DNA of 64,000 nucleotides, from positions 291,374-355,373 of the forward strand of contig NMRB01000392.1 of assembly GCA_002633025.1 (NCBI GenBank). Direction: 5' to 3'. Below, piece after piece: positions 22,968 to 34,421 of this stretch. The translations under genes were made by a program, and so were the position numbers. The notes below the pieces were generated by a model. It did no database searches. It was not told where the DNA came from and was given only the letters and a program-made list of their open reading frames with translations. Source of the stretch: Notospermus geniculatus (Eukaryota > Nemertea > Pilidiophora > Heteronemertea > Lineidae). The number at the start of each line of letters is the position of its first letter. Within the stretch, counting starts at the first letter, position 1.

Positions 22968-23695
22968 AGTAGGGGAGCCAAGCCAGGAAATAGTGAATAA
23001 AGGTTGCACAAAAAGATATACAATTGCTGTTAACATCTTTTGGTAGGTATATCTGTTCTACATAAGAATCGGGAGGACTGCTCGGTCATCTCTCTTGCGA
23101 ACTCCTGTTATGGCGTTTTGAAATTTTGGTACTGACTTCACCATTGGACTGGTGGACTCAGCTTTGTACAGGGGTAGGGGGACCAATGTACAGCTAACTT
23201 CTGAACGGTTGGATTTAGACCCTATAAATGTATTACCAACAGATATAAATATGGTACCTCTGAATCAGCCAAGGATGTTCTTAATTGTGTTTGGCAAGTG
23301 GAAATCACTTTTTGGGGTATTTGGTCCCATTTTGCAATTTCTTATTATGTAACAACTGAAAATATTTAAGACCATGCTTATTTGATTCACTGTCCCCGTA
23401 TTTCTATCTGTTAGTAATACATTTATAGGGTCTAAATCCAACCGTTCAGAAGTTAGCTGTACATTGGTCCCCCTACCCCTGTACAAAGCCGAGTCCACCA
23501 CTCCAATGGTGAAGTCAGTGCCAAAACTTCAAAACGCTGTAACAGGAGTTCGCAAGAGAAATGACCGAGCAGTCCTCCCAATTCTTATATAGAATAGGTA
23601 TAATACCTACCAAAAAATGTTACGAGCAATTGTATATCTTTTTGTGCAACCTCCAACCCTTATTTTGCACAATTCTGGCCTTTGGCTCCCCTACT
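22968..23695. mobile_element. Foldback element, ~295-bp arms
   Basis: The arms begin AGTAGGGGAGCCAAG and end with the inverted CTTTGGCTCCCCTACT. Long inverted matches include GTACAGGGGTAGGGGGACC and TCTAAATCCAACCGTTCAG. The loop is about 140 bp. No transposase. Confidence 0.85.
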
Positions 23696-23749
23696 AGGAC
23701 AACTTGGTTGCATGACTGATCTTCTTTCTTCTTCATTTTCCAGCATTAC

Positions 23750-24220
23750 CAACTTTCAGCGACATGATGACGTCACCCGCGGGACGCGCAGTTCCGTGAC
23801 GTCGCGACTTTCTACAGTGTACATCTGCCCGCGAAATGCACGCTACAACGGGATAAATTGATCACTGCGCCAAACTAACTCACAAACCCCAAAATGCCCC
23901 CCTCTAATTTTAAAAGACATCAAAATCACGCCATTTTCAATGGTAAAACCCATTTAAACGGCATGATTTTGATGTCTCAACTTCGACTCGAAAATGGAAG
24001 TGAGTGAAGTTTGTTGAAATACAGTATTCTTGGTATCAAAATGTTCGTCAGAATTCAATTTTAAAATTAGAGGGGGGCATTTTGGAGTTTGTGAGTAATT
24101 TTGACGCAGTGATTTATCCCGTTGTACCGTGCATTCCGCGAGCAGATGTACACTGTAGAAAGTCGCGACGTCACGGGACTGCGCATCCCGCGGGTGACGC
24201 CATCATGTCGCTGAAAGTTG
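23750..24220. mobile_element. Foldback element with nested central hairpin
   Basis: The outer arms are CAACTTTCAGCGACATGATG and its inverted copy ending at 24220, continuing for about 165 bp each (TGTACATCTGC, CGGGATAAAT and GCCCCCCTCTAATTTTAAAA are shared). The centre (23919-23978) is itself a hairpin, with AGACATCAAAATCA against TGATTTTGATGTCT. Confidence 0.8.
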
Positions 24221-24471
24221 CAACCGGAACACCGGGACCAAATCCTGCGAGATATTGCGAGACTTGGGTTTGGGATTTAGTCCCGGAGGAAAAATCACCG
24301 CCGCCATCTTGAATATCTTATTGCGCCCCCACCTATAGTTGGGATAGTGATGCGGCGACCGAACCACCTGGATCTACTTTCGGACTACTTTGACTCATCC
24401 ACTAGAAGATATAGTTCGGTGAAACTCATCACTTTTGTGTCGAAAAAGAACCTAACGATGGCAGTTTTGGG

Positions 24472-26540
24472 TTAATTTAATACAATATGACACGCAAAAG
24501 TGAATTTTACTACGATTTTGCGAGTTANNNNNNNNNNNNNNNNNNNNNNNNNNNNNNNNNNNNNNNNNNNNNNNNNNNNNNNNNNNNNNNNNNNNNNNNN
24601 NNNNNNNNNNNNNNNNNNNNNNNNNNNNNNNNNNNNNNNNNNNNNNNNNNNNNNNNNNNNNNNNNNNNNNNNNNNNNNNNNNNNNNNNNNNNNNNNNNNN
24701 NNNNNNNNNNNNNNNNNNNNNNNNNNNNNNNNNNNNNNNNNNNNNNNNNNNNNNNNNNNNNNNNNNNNNNNNNNNNNNNNNNNNNNNNNNNNNNNNNNNN
24801 NNNNNNNNNNNNNNNNNNNNNNNNNNNNNNNNNNNNNNNNNNNNNNNNNNNNNNNNNNNNNNNNNNNNNNNNNNNNNNNNNNNNNNNNNNNNNNNNNNNN
24901 NNNNNNNNNNNNNNNNNNNNNNNNNNNNNNNNNNNNNNNNNNNNNNNNNNNNNNNNNNNNNNNNNNNNNNNNNNNNNNNNNNNNNNNNNNNNNNNNNNNN
25001 NNNNNNNNNNNNNNNNNNNNNNNNNNNNNNNNNNNNNNNNNNNNNNNNNNNNNNNNNNNNNNNNNNNNNNNNNNNNNNNNNNNNNNNNNNNNNNNNNNNN
25101 NNNNNNNNNNNNNNNNNNNNNNNNNNNNNNNNNNNNNNNNNNNNNNNNNNNNNNNNNNNNNNNNNNNNNNNNNNNNNNNNNNNNNNNNNNNNNNNNNNNN
25201 NNNNNNNNNNNNNNNNNNNNNNNNNNNNNNNNNNNNNNNNNNNNNNNNNNNNNNNNNNNNNNNNNNNNNNNNNNNNNNNNNNNNNNNNNNNNNNNNNNNN
25301 NNNNNNNNNNNNNNNNNNNNNNNNNNNNNNNNNNNNNNNNNNNNNNNNNNNNNNTTCTCTTGAGTTCGAATGGTGAGTACATCCAAGAATGGTAGCTGGC
25401 GGTCCTGCTCTGGTTCCATAGTGAATTTGATCCTGCCATGTTGTGAGTTGAGGTGATTAAGTAATCCTGATGGGTCATCTTCAACACGTATCATAGCGAA
25501 CACATCGTCAACTTTCCTGAACCAACACATTGGTGTGACTGGTGAGTTTGAGGGAGCCTTTTTCTCGAAGTCTGACATGAAGATTTCAGTTATAATCGGA
25601 GAAAGCGGGGAGCCCATAGGTAATCCATTGATCTGCTCGAAAACCTTTTCACCTCAGGTGAAATATGTTGATTCGATGCTAAGCTCTAGCAGGCCAATGA
25701 TACTGTCAGCACTCAGGGTGGTGTCCATGGTTGGTTTTAGTTCGATCACTTTATGACTGATGGTTGCGATGGCTTCATCACGGGGGACGCTTGTGAAGAG
25801 ATCGACAACATCATAACTGACTAGTTTTCCACTGGGGTCAAGTTCGGAAATCTTTGTCACGAGGTCTTTGGAGTCTTTGACATATGAGGGTGCCTCCTTG
25901 CCCAGGGGGGCCAGTAGTCCAGCAATGTATTGTGCAGTGTTGTAGTGTACACTCCCTTTACTGCAGACGAGTAGTCTAGCCTTGACCGGGTCTTTGTGGA
26001 TTTTTATGGTGGCACGGGCATAAGGAGCTGTGGCGTTGGTGATGTTCAGACGGTTGTGAAGTTTTTGATCAATTTCTCCATTTTCTCTCAAGCGTTTCAA
26101 CGTCTCTTTGAGTTTGCATTCCAGGGATTTTGTGGGGTCCTTTTTGCACATGCGGTAGGTGCTAGTGTCAGCCAGCATCTTGTCAACCATGCAGTCGTAA
26201 TCCTTAGTGTCAATGATGACAGTAGCCTGGCCTTTGTCAGCTGGTACGATTGTGATTTGGTCATCCCTTTTGAGTTCACGGATGGCTTTTTTCTCATTGG
26301 TTGTGATGTTGGACTTTTGTGGTTTGGCTTTCTCGAGTACCTCTGCAATCTGGTGTCGTAAATAGTCCACTTTTCCTGCTGGTGCTAGCTGTTGGAGGCC
26401 GCACTCAATGTTGGCGATGAAGTCATCATGATTTTGACGGGGACGTGTAGGGACAAACTTGAGGCCTTTGCTGAGGACGGATTCTTGATCTTTGGTTAGT
26501 TGCTTGGAACTAAGGTTCACTACTGTCTTAGAGGGTCATA
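24472..26540 (-). pseudogene. Penelope-like element reverse transcriptase, interrupted
   Basis: The upper part (26540 down to 25657) reads as a Penelope-like reverse transcriptase. It has an N-terminal segment ending in LSSKQLT, the RT segment PADKGQATVIID, and the palm region KLVSYDVVDLFTSVP. A single TGA at 25654-25656 interrupts the frame. It then continues in the same frame with GLPMGSPLSPIITEIFM and the catalytic box, here FRKVDDVF where YVDD is usual, followed by RQLPFLDV. The frame then enters an assembly gap (24528-25354), so the thumb and the GIY-YIG endonuclease cannot be judged. No ATG starts the frame. The residue before the catalytic VDD is Lys instead of Tyr, which would impair catalysis. 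Confidence 0.85.
24528..25354. other. Assembly gap (827 N)
   Basis: A run of undetermined bases inside the Penelope-like element. Any frame drawn through it is not evidence of coding. Confidence 1.
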
Positions 26541-26541
26541 C

Positions 26542-27848
26542 CTAATGCCTACAATCACATAATTGCCAAACTGGACAATTAGCTGCTACAGCCTGTGATT
26601 CCGCAGTTTTTTCCCTTGGACTTTTATCCATATGTTTGTCTAATGCTTAGAAAAAAACAGTATGTATTTTGTCTAATGTTTGCCTAATGCTTAAAGAAAC
26701 AGTGTGGTATTTATGCTTCCTCTCCCCTTGTGCTATTCACTTGTACACAGGACTACGGCCAGGGTACACTGGTTGAAACGTTGTGTTTCTAAAATAAATG
26801 TAGATAGAGTAACCAAAGAATTCTCTCATGTTTAGTTTCACCTATCTAAAATGTCACTCAAAGAACTTATAAAATTATAACTTCAACATTAACTTTTCAG
26901 GTCAAAGATAAAGTTCAAGTATACACTAGGAGTGGTCAACCTAAACGACGACATCGTTCAAATGAGACCGAGATAGACCGAGACATCCTGGAACGTGTAT
27001 TGGCTACGTCATAAAGACTACGCCACTACCCCTGGAAGCTTTCGCATGAATATTGCATTTGACCCACATCGGGAAATCAATGTACCAATCAGAGCCCTCC
27101 TGAGATTTGCCTGTTAACCTCGCCTTCAGGTTTTGGCATGATACCAACTAAATAGTCCGAACGTCTGACTTGTATTGCTATTTTTAGAATCTGCTGGACG
27201 CTAATACAGAGTCAGATGATGAGTAACCGAAGAACCAGATTTTGGTTCTACGTCATCAGCATGATCAGATCACGGATTGGTGGTTTCCGTATCACGTGAC
27301 CTCAAACTGTAACGATGGCGATGCTGTGCATTCGCTGATTCGGCTTTTCGAGAGGAATATTTTTCGTGATTTTGATAACAAATTGCGGTTTTCTTAATGT
27401 TTGTCTGGCTAAAAGTGAACAGAGAGCGTGATTGCGAGTGTTGCTGGTTGAAACAGCAAGTAAAATGCCTGAAAGCAGCGTTGTCAAGTGATACGATTGC
27501 GTGCACTAAATGTATTCAAAACACGACCTGGAGATGGACGGACCAATCAAAATAGACCCCCCCCCGCGACAGGCTTCATCTGACTCTTGTTGCGGCCGTC
27601 AGTTCTGCAAATGAGCAACAGGAGGCAATGTTCGGACTACCAACTAAACTCTTCAGTAGGACAATCTACTTGCGCATCAACTGTGAACGAGGTAACAGGA
27701 AACAATTTGGCGAATGCTACAGAATGGCAGCGAGCGATTCGCGATTTCAAGGCCTAATTTGCCGGATTCAGAGCTTGAATCCGCTGCAACGACAGGCAAG
27801 GAATACTTTTATTTATGGAAACAATGTACTCGTGTGTACAAAAATGGG
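26542..27848. other. 5' side of the retroelement and unannotated DNA
   Basis: A region near 26740-26800 contains a small stem (CCAG and CTGG) followed by TTGAAACG, of the kind seen at Penelope-like element ends. No gene is supported. A run of C's lies near 27560. Confidence 0.35.
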
Positions 27849-27854
27849 AAGCAG

Positions 27855-28126
27855 CCACAGGCGCTCGTGGCGACACACAACGGCACACACTAAAATATAT
27901 AATATGAAAGGCTAACTAATCGACAGTAATGCCACACGTTCAGAGGTCTCAAACGTAACTATCAAATCGTCAATTGTCAAACCGAAATACTCATTGTATT
28001 CCATGGAGCATCCACTTTACGATGTACCGCAGATTCTTTTGAAATAAAGTTGTTATATATCGAAAATCAGCACTTTATTTCCACTCACTCACTCCGGCTG
28101 TTAAGTATCGCAGTCAACAATGAAAT
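27855..28126. repeat. Left terminal inverted repeat (272 bp)
   Basis: This arm matches 33523-33793 in reverse complement. Long shared words are TAGTTACGTTTGAGACCTCT on the other strand and CCGGCTGTTAAGTATCGCAG. Confidence 0.9.
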
Positions 28127-28397
28127 AATACAATCTGGATAAATTGCTGTGGTCGTCGTTTCACCACTCCTTTCTGCCCATGAATGACACCGAAGAGCAG
28201 ACGAATTGCACTTGACGAGGACAATCAGCGGTTTTTGTTACCGGTATTATTTTATATCTTATCTCGTTTCATTGTATTGCACAACATGGTTTCATACGAA
28301 TTTTTGGGCCTTTACATGGCATAGTTATCTAATAGTTCGCCGATAAATAAAGCAAGTGTGGGCACACAGAACTTTATCTGTAGAAAGTGTTCTCAGT

Positions 28398-31300
28398 ATG
28401 ATGAACGAGGTGGAAGACGGGGTGCGAGCTGAGGTTCAGCAGCCACAGACGAATCGGGAGACGAATCCAGCAAAATTGCCAAGTATCTCATGGTAAGAAA
28501 AATCCGAGTGTTTATTATAATTAGAAAGCGGTACATTTATTATATCTTTTTTTCTGAGAACCATGACACCCCGCTTACCCCGTATTACGCCTGGCTGCGC
28601 AATTTGGTACATTTATGGTACGTCAACGATCAAAACTATCCCCTTTGCAGTTGAACCACAATCAATCCTCCAATCCGCATCCTGAGAATCTTAGGTCATT
28701 TACGGTCGTACCCTCCCTCAATGAACCAAGCACGAGTAGGGGAGACGGTTGTGAAGACCGTGGGTGCGAGGATGACTGCTCCGTGGACCATTGCTGCGCG
28801 ATTTAAGTTGCCTGTACACGATTCAGACTCCCCCACGTTGTTCATAACATACCTAACTCCCGCTCTGACGTCCGCTACGCCTACTTTTTGCAATTTGGGC
28901 AAATCCATTTTTGACATTTTCCCAAGGAACCTTCTATCACACCAACGCAGCTATAATGGAACCATAATTGGCATGGCCCATCGCATCCTACTGCTCCGTG
29001 GTCGCAGCTTTTCTTACAAATGCCACATGGCCAGGAATCTGGAAAGATTTTTAATAAAACACACTCATGACTAAACACATGCATAGGCTACCGTACAGGA
29101 AAATTAGAAGGTGGCGTGGGGCACTACGGCGAGCGAACTGGCTGTTAAGTGTATCACCACGGAAATTAAGCATTTTAAGCATTTGTTTTCTTTCAAATTG
29201 TATCAACCTGCAAATTTTAAAAGCACTTACCACTCTGATCTTGCATTTCAACAGCAACATTTATCGCATCTGTTAACGCCTTCGCTATTTCTGATTTGTT
29301 TTTTTTTCTTCTGCATCTTCACACCATAAATTTCACAGATTTCAAGCAAATCAGGTTTGGTAAAGTTATTGGCCAGAAAAATCCTTGTCGCTCGCCAGTT
29401 CCGACTGAAGTCGGCAGTGGCTGACCTTTCTGTTGGCACTCGTGTCATCTCTTATATATCGGCTATCTTGAACGCATCCGGTTTCCTCTTATGGGCGGAA
29501 ATTTTGATTTGTTTCCTATGCGCTTCCTCCTTTTGTATCTTTTTTTTCTCTCATGTAGCCTTTGGTGAACCATTTACCTGCCATGTTTATGTATTTCGTG
29601 AGGACATCTCTAAAAAGTAAATCAGTTTGGGCAGTATCCACATTACAGTCGGAAAACAATTGGCGCCAACAGTCCGTTATTTCAACATCATTGATCGTCA
29701 CATTCCATAGAAAGTGTATGAAGTGTTCTCCATGTAAATTCAGTGCTGCCTCATTTTCTTTTGCTCTTATGGCACTGTCTAGTTTCATGAAGAAAAAAAG
29801 GCTTCATCCGTTATCGTTATGTTCACCAAGCTTCCTTGGATATTCTGGCGCCTTTTGGTTTCTTCTAAGGAAGCACTATCCGAGGAATTTTCCAATAAGA
29901 ATTCGGATGCGGTCAGGTATTCCAAAAGTTCAACTTTCAACAGCCTCTCGTCAAGAATACCATCTTTTCCTTGTTTCAATAAATTTCTTCTCACTATATT
30001 TCTCTGCCCATGGAGCAGTGTACTGACTGCCCAGCCCCCTGCGAATTTTGCCTCTTCCACCATCCGGGTTTGAAAATGCTTTTCCTTGTTTTTTTTTATT
30101 CGTCCTGTGTTTTGTTTCTTATCTCCTCAGCAGCTCTATGCAATATTTCCTTCCTCAGTTCCGTGTAGAGCATAAATGCCACGTTACTTTCCTGAGGAGT
30201 TAGTTCGTTAAGCTGACTATGTCTAAATAATTGGCATGTCAGGTTTGTGACCTCTTCACCCGAAAAAACTGGTGGCAATCCCTGTAAAAATTGGCAAGTC
30301 TCTTTTGCGGCTCTTTCGGGAGGAGACACTCCAATTTGCTCCACACTTTGTTGCAAAATCGTTGAACTCTTTGAAACTTTCCCCCTAGATATTCAATGGC
30401 CAAGTTAAGTTCCCATTGGTTTTTCGTTTCCGGGTTGGGTTTCGACATCTCTGATTATCTTCATGATATCAAGGTTATCTGGAACTCCTTTCTTGGTTTC
30501 TTCCTCATCATCAATGTCATCAGTGTCTATATCATAAACATCGTCGTTGTCATCGTCTTCCTTTCGGTGATCTTCCCTTGGAATGTTCACTTCTGTAAGA
30601 GCATCAAGTGGTTCAGCGGATTTAGGCCTGCAACATGACAGGTCTTCTTTCAAAATTGCCGAGGGTTCGCAATAGAATTCCTCCACAGATGCACTTTGCG
30701 GCGGAATATTCTGCTGGGAGAAATTCAAAACACGTAAGCCTTTTTTGGATGTTGCTCTTACCACTCCCACAGCAACCTGGCCGGGCTTGGTCATCCCCCG
30801 ACAGTCCACGAGAACTCGGTCAAGCGTGATTCCCTGCGCCTTGCGGACAGTCATGGCATATGCATGACGAAGGGGCAATTAAAAACCCGCCGAACTACGC
30901 CACGACGTGGCGCTGTCACTGTAAGACCCGGAAGTCCTATTTTCTAACAGTATTTCCATTTACTTCTTGCCCCAGAATAAACAACTCTCTTTGGTTCAAT
31001 TTTGATTAAATTACACTGCCCTATTTCATGTTCAAAGTTGTCCATATATTAATTATCACTGCTCTGTTTTGTCAGGAATACCACAGGATGCTAATATTGA
31101 CAACGTCTTTGGGGAAAATTTGCACGGAAAATTGTGTAGAAAAATGTACACATGTTTTGACGGCGCGACGTCAACAGCGAGAAAAGTGACGTCAGTACGT
31201 CATTCGGGTCTTATACTTGCTGCGCCATCTGCAGTCTTGCGGGCTCCCCATTGCATCCTCGTTGCAACATCTTGTTTGGTCAAGGGGCAATAGGTCGAAA

Positions 31301-32272
31301 ATCGTCTTTTCTTTATTTCAGTTTGGTGAAGCATTCCGTCAAAGAGCACTGTTACATGGTCGTCATGCAATTCCTTAACTTCACCGCATTTTCCGTTTAC
31401 GAGCTTCCCTGAGATGTTCTGCAGGAGCATTACTCTAACACCAACTTTCAATGGCAGTTCGGCAACTGCAGGGCCTTTGAATCTTGCCATGTTCCCGTAA
31501 TTTTCCGATTTGTATATGTATTCTGGACCTGCAAATACATGTAAACCAAAAATGTATCAATTGTTAATTTATAACTTGATGATGCAATCGGCCAATTTCT
31601 TCGTGAGTACCGAGATGATGATGCGGTACTGACTGAGGCCTAAGCTTTCGCCAGGAACTGCTATGTTAAATCAATATCAATTATTTTTCAGGATGCAAAG
31701 CCACCTCCAGTCAGGAAATGGTTATCTGCCAATATCGAAGCAAGATCTACATGCTAAATATTTGTCAGAGGCTGCAGAACCCCATCTACCATTTCATACA
31801 TTTTGCGACATTGTTCAAAGGTAGGTTTATTCCAACCAGCGTTTTGTATACCAGGTAACAAAAAATGTACACACGTTGTTCGTTCCTGCCAGAAATGTAA
31901 TTTATTTACTTATTTATTTATTTGTTAGTGTGGTACAGCACTACTTAGAAACGTTTAATTTCCGACAGGTACTTTCCTACGGCAAAGACTACCCGGAAAA
32001 CCACGGGAACAGTGATCACAGATGGAACACAAGCTTTCATGAGATCTGGCTCAGATTGTCTGAAATATGTAGATAACGGACGAATTAATACAGGACGAAG
32101 TTATCACGAAGTTAACCTGCAACTAAATGACGCCCCGTGGTCATGCCCCCGTGCCTTACCTCCAAGGCTGTTTCAAGAATTTTTTTTATTTGAAGATTCC
32201 AGTGATTGGATATGCCCAATGCTGGCAGAAATGATTTTTAAAATAAAAATTCGTACCTATGAACGGTTGTAA
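28398..32272 (+). CDS. Three-exon gene with RFX-like winged-helix domain, nested in the helicase gene
   Basis: Exons at 28398-28492, 31692-31820 and 31969-32272 join in compatible phases (2, then 2, then stop). Splice sites are good: TG then GTAAGA, TTTTTCAG then G, CAAAG then GTAGG, and GACAG then GTAC. The product would be 175 residues. Residues from about 29 to 90 follow the RFX DNA-binding pattern: an initial Trp (SISWMQ), LPISKQDLHAKYL, FCDIVQRYFP, then a basic TTRKTTG turn. The last part contains DNGRINTGRSYHEV and an acidic hydrophobic tail. The long first intron spans the antisense SAP and PHD part, and exon 3 overlaps a helicase exon by 16 bp. The RFX assignment rests on the pattern alone. 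The role may be binding of the element ends, which is inference. Confidence 0.6.
28881..30448 (-). pseudogene. C-terminal half of the helicase-linked gene: SAP-like segment and PHD finger
   Basis: Successive open stretches in different frames (30448-30239, 30356-30096, 30063-29785, 29788-29516) continue the coding after the helicase and show splicing or frameshifts. Near 29390-29250 a SAP-like helix pair begins FTKPDLLEICEIYGVK. It changes frame at a run of nine A's and continues as SEIAKALTDAI. The last exon (about 29035-28881) has an acceptor CTTTCCAG. It encodes a complete PHD finger: CGICKKSC, then GCDGPCQLWFHYSC, ending WICPNCKK and a stop. PHD fingers read histone tails and SAP segments bind DNA. 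Together they suggest chromatin-guided targeting, which is inference. Confidence 0.65.
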
Positions 32273-33316
32273 GTCCCACATGGTGACGGATGCTTTTTTT
32301 TTGAAGACTTCAGACTCGAAGATGAATTCTCCCTCGTCATCATATCCTGGTACTGGGGGTAACTGTCGCATGTCTCCCGATAAAATCACGACAATTCCTC
32401 CGAAATATTCGTTCAGTTCCCCTCGCGCAATTTGACAAATAGCGTTTAATTTATTGAATGTGGCTGCTGAAATCATCGATACCTCATCGATGACGAGGTA
32501 TTCTGCAGAGGCGATGCGTTTCACTTCGTCCTCATCTTTACTCCTCTCTATTCTCTCCTCCATTTCCTGTACGGAATATCTGTTGTCCAAGAGACAAGCG
32601 TAAGTGTGTAGAGTTGTCCCAAAAGGCACACCTTTTTCCATTAAATTTGCCGCCGCTTTTCCAGTTGATGCAATAGTGACGACCTTCTGCAAAAATAGTA
32701 TCAATGTATACATGTATGTGATATTTTTTTATAATTCCAGTGTGATTATTAGACGGGTTCTGCCTGAAGACTGTTTAGACTGAAGACTGCTGCCGATTCC
32801 AAAAATTATATTCCCGGGCTCTTTAAAACGCCACGACGGGCGGAGCTACCTTTTTCGGGGGAGGGGATCGTCACAGAAAGAACTTTCAAACAAAGATCGT
32901 GAAAAGAAGGACACGGTAAGATTCATAGTCACCATTTTGGGGGGGGGGTTAAATATCCTTGGGGGATGGGTAAAAGGCCATACTTTTGTAGTTGATGGGT
33001 CAACAACAGCGAGGGCGAACTGAGACGCGAGTGAAAGACAGTGCGGTTTCGCCATGTCCTTGCATGTGCCACGTTCAGGGTGGTAACGTGAGTATTCAAT
33101 ATGTAGACCAGTAAGGGACCAGTACTTCACTATAATGTTAGGTTTTCTTGATAATGATATTAGTACATTGATTTCATCACATACCTTATCCTCTTTGACA
33201 TGTTTGAGCAATGACCGCACAAGCCCGACAAGAATCGTGGTCTTCCCGGTTCCTGGTGGTCCGGTAATTAGCAGGTGGTGCCCTTGAAGGGCAATGGCTA
33301 AAACCTTTTCCTCCAT
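30405..33316 (-). pseudogene. PIF1-family DNA helicase, spliced and damaged
   Basis: Exon 1 (33185-33316, possibly longer upstream) has Walker A GPPGTGKT. Exon 2 (32257-32686) has STGKAAANL, the DEAD-like box LVIDEVSM and the motif III GGIVVILSGDMRQLPPV. Exon 3 (from 31528) has LKVGVRVMLLQNI and KLVNGKCGEV, the late domain of PIF1. A last block (from 30878) has motif VI, YAMTVRKAQGITLDRV. Splice phases 1-2 and 2-3 agree. The segment that normally lies between motif III and the late domain is missing. The block with motif VI is preceded by an in-frame TAA and no acceptor, so the gene is broken. The acidic tail DDDNDDVYDIDTDDIDD follows. PIF1 helicases unwind DNA 5' to 3', and in this setting one would serve element replication (inference). 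Confidence 0.85.
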
Positions 33317-33522
33317 TTTCTTTTTGAGTGACGTGTTCGTTTTTCAGAGGTAGTGACGTGTGGGGCCTAGGTTTGTGATACGTCACACTCGCCTACCCTG
33401 GCTTCATCGCTTCTCCGCGCGTCGTCTCCGAGGTGTTCGTTTGAAAGCCCGGGTGAGTGGGAGGCGACTCCAATGAAAACCGACAACCACAACACCAGAT
33501 TTACTCAGATTGCTGTTTCCAA

Positions 33523-33793
33523 ATTTCATTGTTGACTGCGATACTTAACAGCCGGAGTGAGTGAGTGGAAATAAAGTGCCGATTTTCGATATATAACAAC
33601 TTTATTTCAAAAAAATCTGCGGTACATCGTAAAGCGGATGCTCCATGGAATACAATGAGTATTTCGGTTTGAAAATTGATGATTTGATAGTTACGTTTGA
33701 GACCTCTGAACGTGGCATTACTGTCGATTAGTTAGCCTTTCATATTATATATTTTAGTGTGTTGCCGTTGAGTGTCGCCACGAGCGCCTGTGG
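33523..33793. repeat. Right terminal inverted repeat (271 bp)
   Basis: Inverted counterpart of 27855-28126. Similarity ends sharply inside at ATTTCA (33523-33528) and outside at CCTGTGG, directly followed by the AAGCAG target duplication. Confidence 0.9.
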
Positions 33794-33799
33794 AAGCAG

Positions 33800-34420
33800 C
33801 AAGTGAATTGTACCAGTCGGCGCTAATTGTCAGCCCACGTGTACTTGCCAAAGCCGTGAATTTTATTAGCTCTTCCATCGATCAGTCGTGCGGGAGATTT
33901 CCTGGTATAGGGGATTTCTTTCAATTAATGGTTAAAAATAAGGATAAGTAGCAGTTCCTAGAAAGTCAATAAACACTATACAATGACATTATTTGAAATA
34001 AACAGACTAAATGTGGTAGTACCAAATCCATAATTGAACGGAGGGGTGGTAACAGAACAGCCTGTGAAATACAGGTGACGAATGCGAAAGATGCCAAGGG
34101 TTTGTGCGAGCGTAGTCGGAGGGCGGAGCGATGTCACAACCCTTGGTGGCCAAGATGCATATATAGAACAGGAACTTGAAATGATCAATGGAGTTGATGA
34201 GAAGAATGAGCTCATGGAGGATTTTTTAAGTATCAAAGGACATGTTTCGAAAGTGAAAAAAGAGACTATTATAGCTTTAGCAAGTCGTGTTGCTGACATG
34301 CAACAGGTTGCATCTGACGCACAAGATGTTGAAAACGAAGAAATCGATGATTGAACAGTTTGTTTTGAAATGTTCATGTCCTAATGAGGAATCCGCCTGC
34401 CGTTTATCCCGACAGGTCGG
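33800..34420. other. Unannotated, small plus-strand frame
   Basis: An open frame at 34082-34354 encodes about 90 residues with an acidic, helix-prone C-terminus (VADMQQVASDAQDV) but no recognisable family. Otherwise nothing is seen. Confidence 0.3.
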
Positions 34421-34421
34421 C

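Larger units (their letters stand above)
27855..33793. mobile_element. TIR element encoding PIF1-type helicase, SAP/PHD modules and an RFX-like protein
   Basis: The element is 5939 bp. Its left end (27855-28126) and right end (33523-33793) are inverted copies of about 272 bp with some mismatches. It starts CCACAGGCGCTCGTGGCGAC and ends with the complement. The 6-bp direct repeat AAGCAG flanks it exactly (27849-27854 and 33794-33799), which shows integration of a discrete unit. Inside, the minus strand holds a spliced but damaged PIF1-like helicase gene that runs on into SAP-like and PHD modules. The plus strand holds a three-exon gene with an RFX-like domain. No integrase, DDE transposase, tyrosine recombinase or family B polymerase is recognisable. 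A 6-bp duplication is typical of Polintons, but Polinton ends begin AG. The superfamily is therefore open. Confidence 0.88.

Noticed and set aside
24472-25617. Long open frames on both strands across the N run
   Set aside because: Undetermined bases cannot show coding. Only the part beyond the gap is used, for the reverse transcriptase.
25996-26361. Plus-strand 121-residue frame
   Set aside because: It is antisense to the reverse transcriptase, which has clear domain motifs.
26740-26800. Possible hammerhead ribozyme near the Penelope-like element
   Set aside because: GAAAC beside a short stem is present, but the CTGANGA core is not found at the right place.
29562-30026. Plus-strand 154-residue frame
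   Set aside because: It is a shadow of the helicase-linked minus-strand coding blocks and has no domain.
27855-33793. Interpretation of the helicase element as a small Polinton
   Set aside because: The 6-bp duplication fits, but the ends begin CC instead of AG, and no rve integrase, family B polymerase, ATPase or capsid gene is present.
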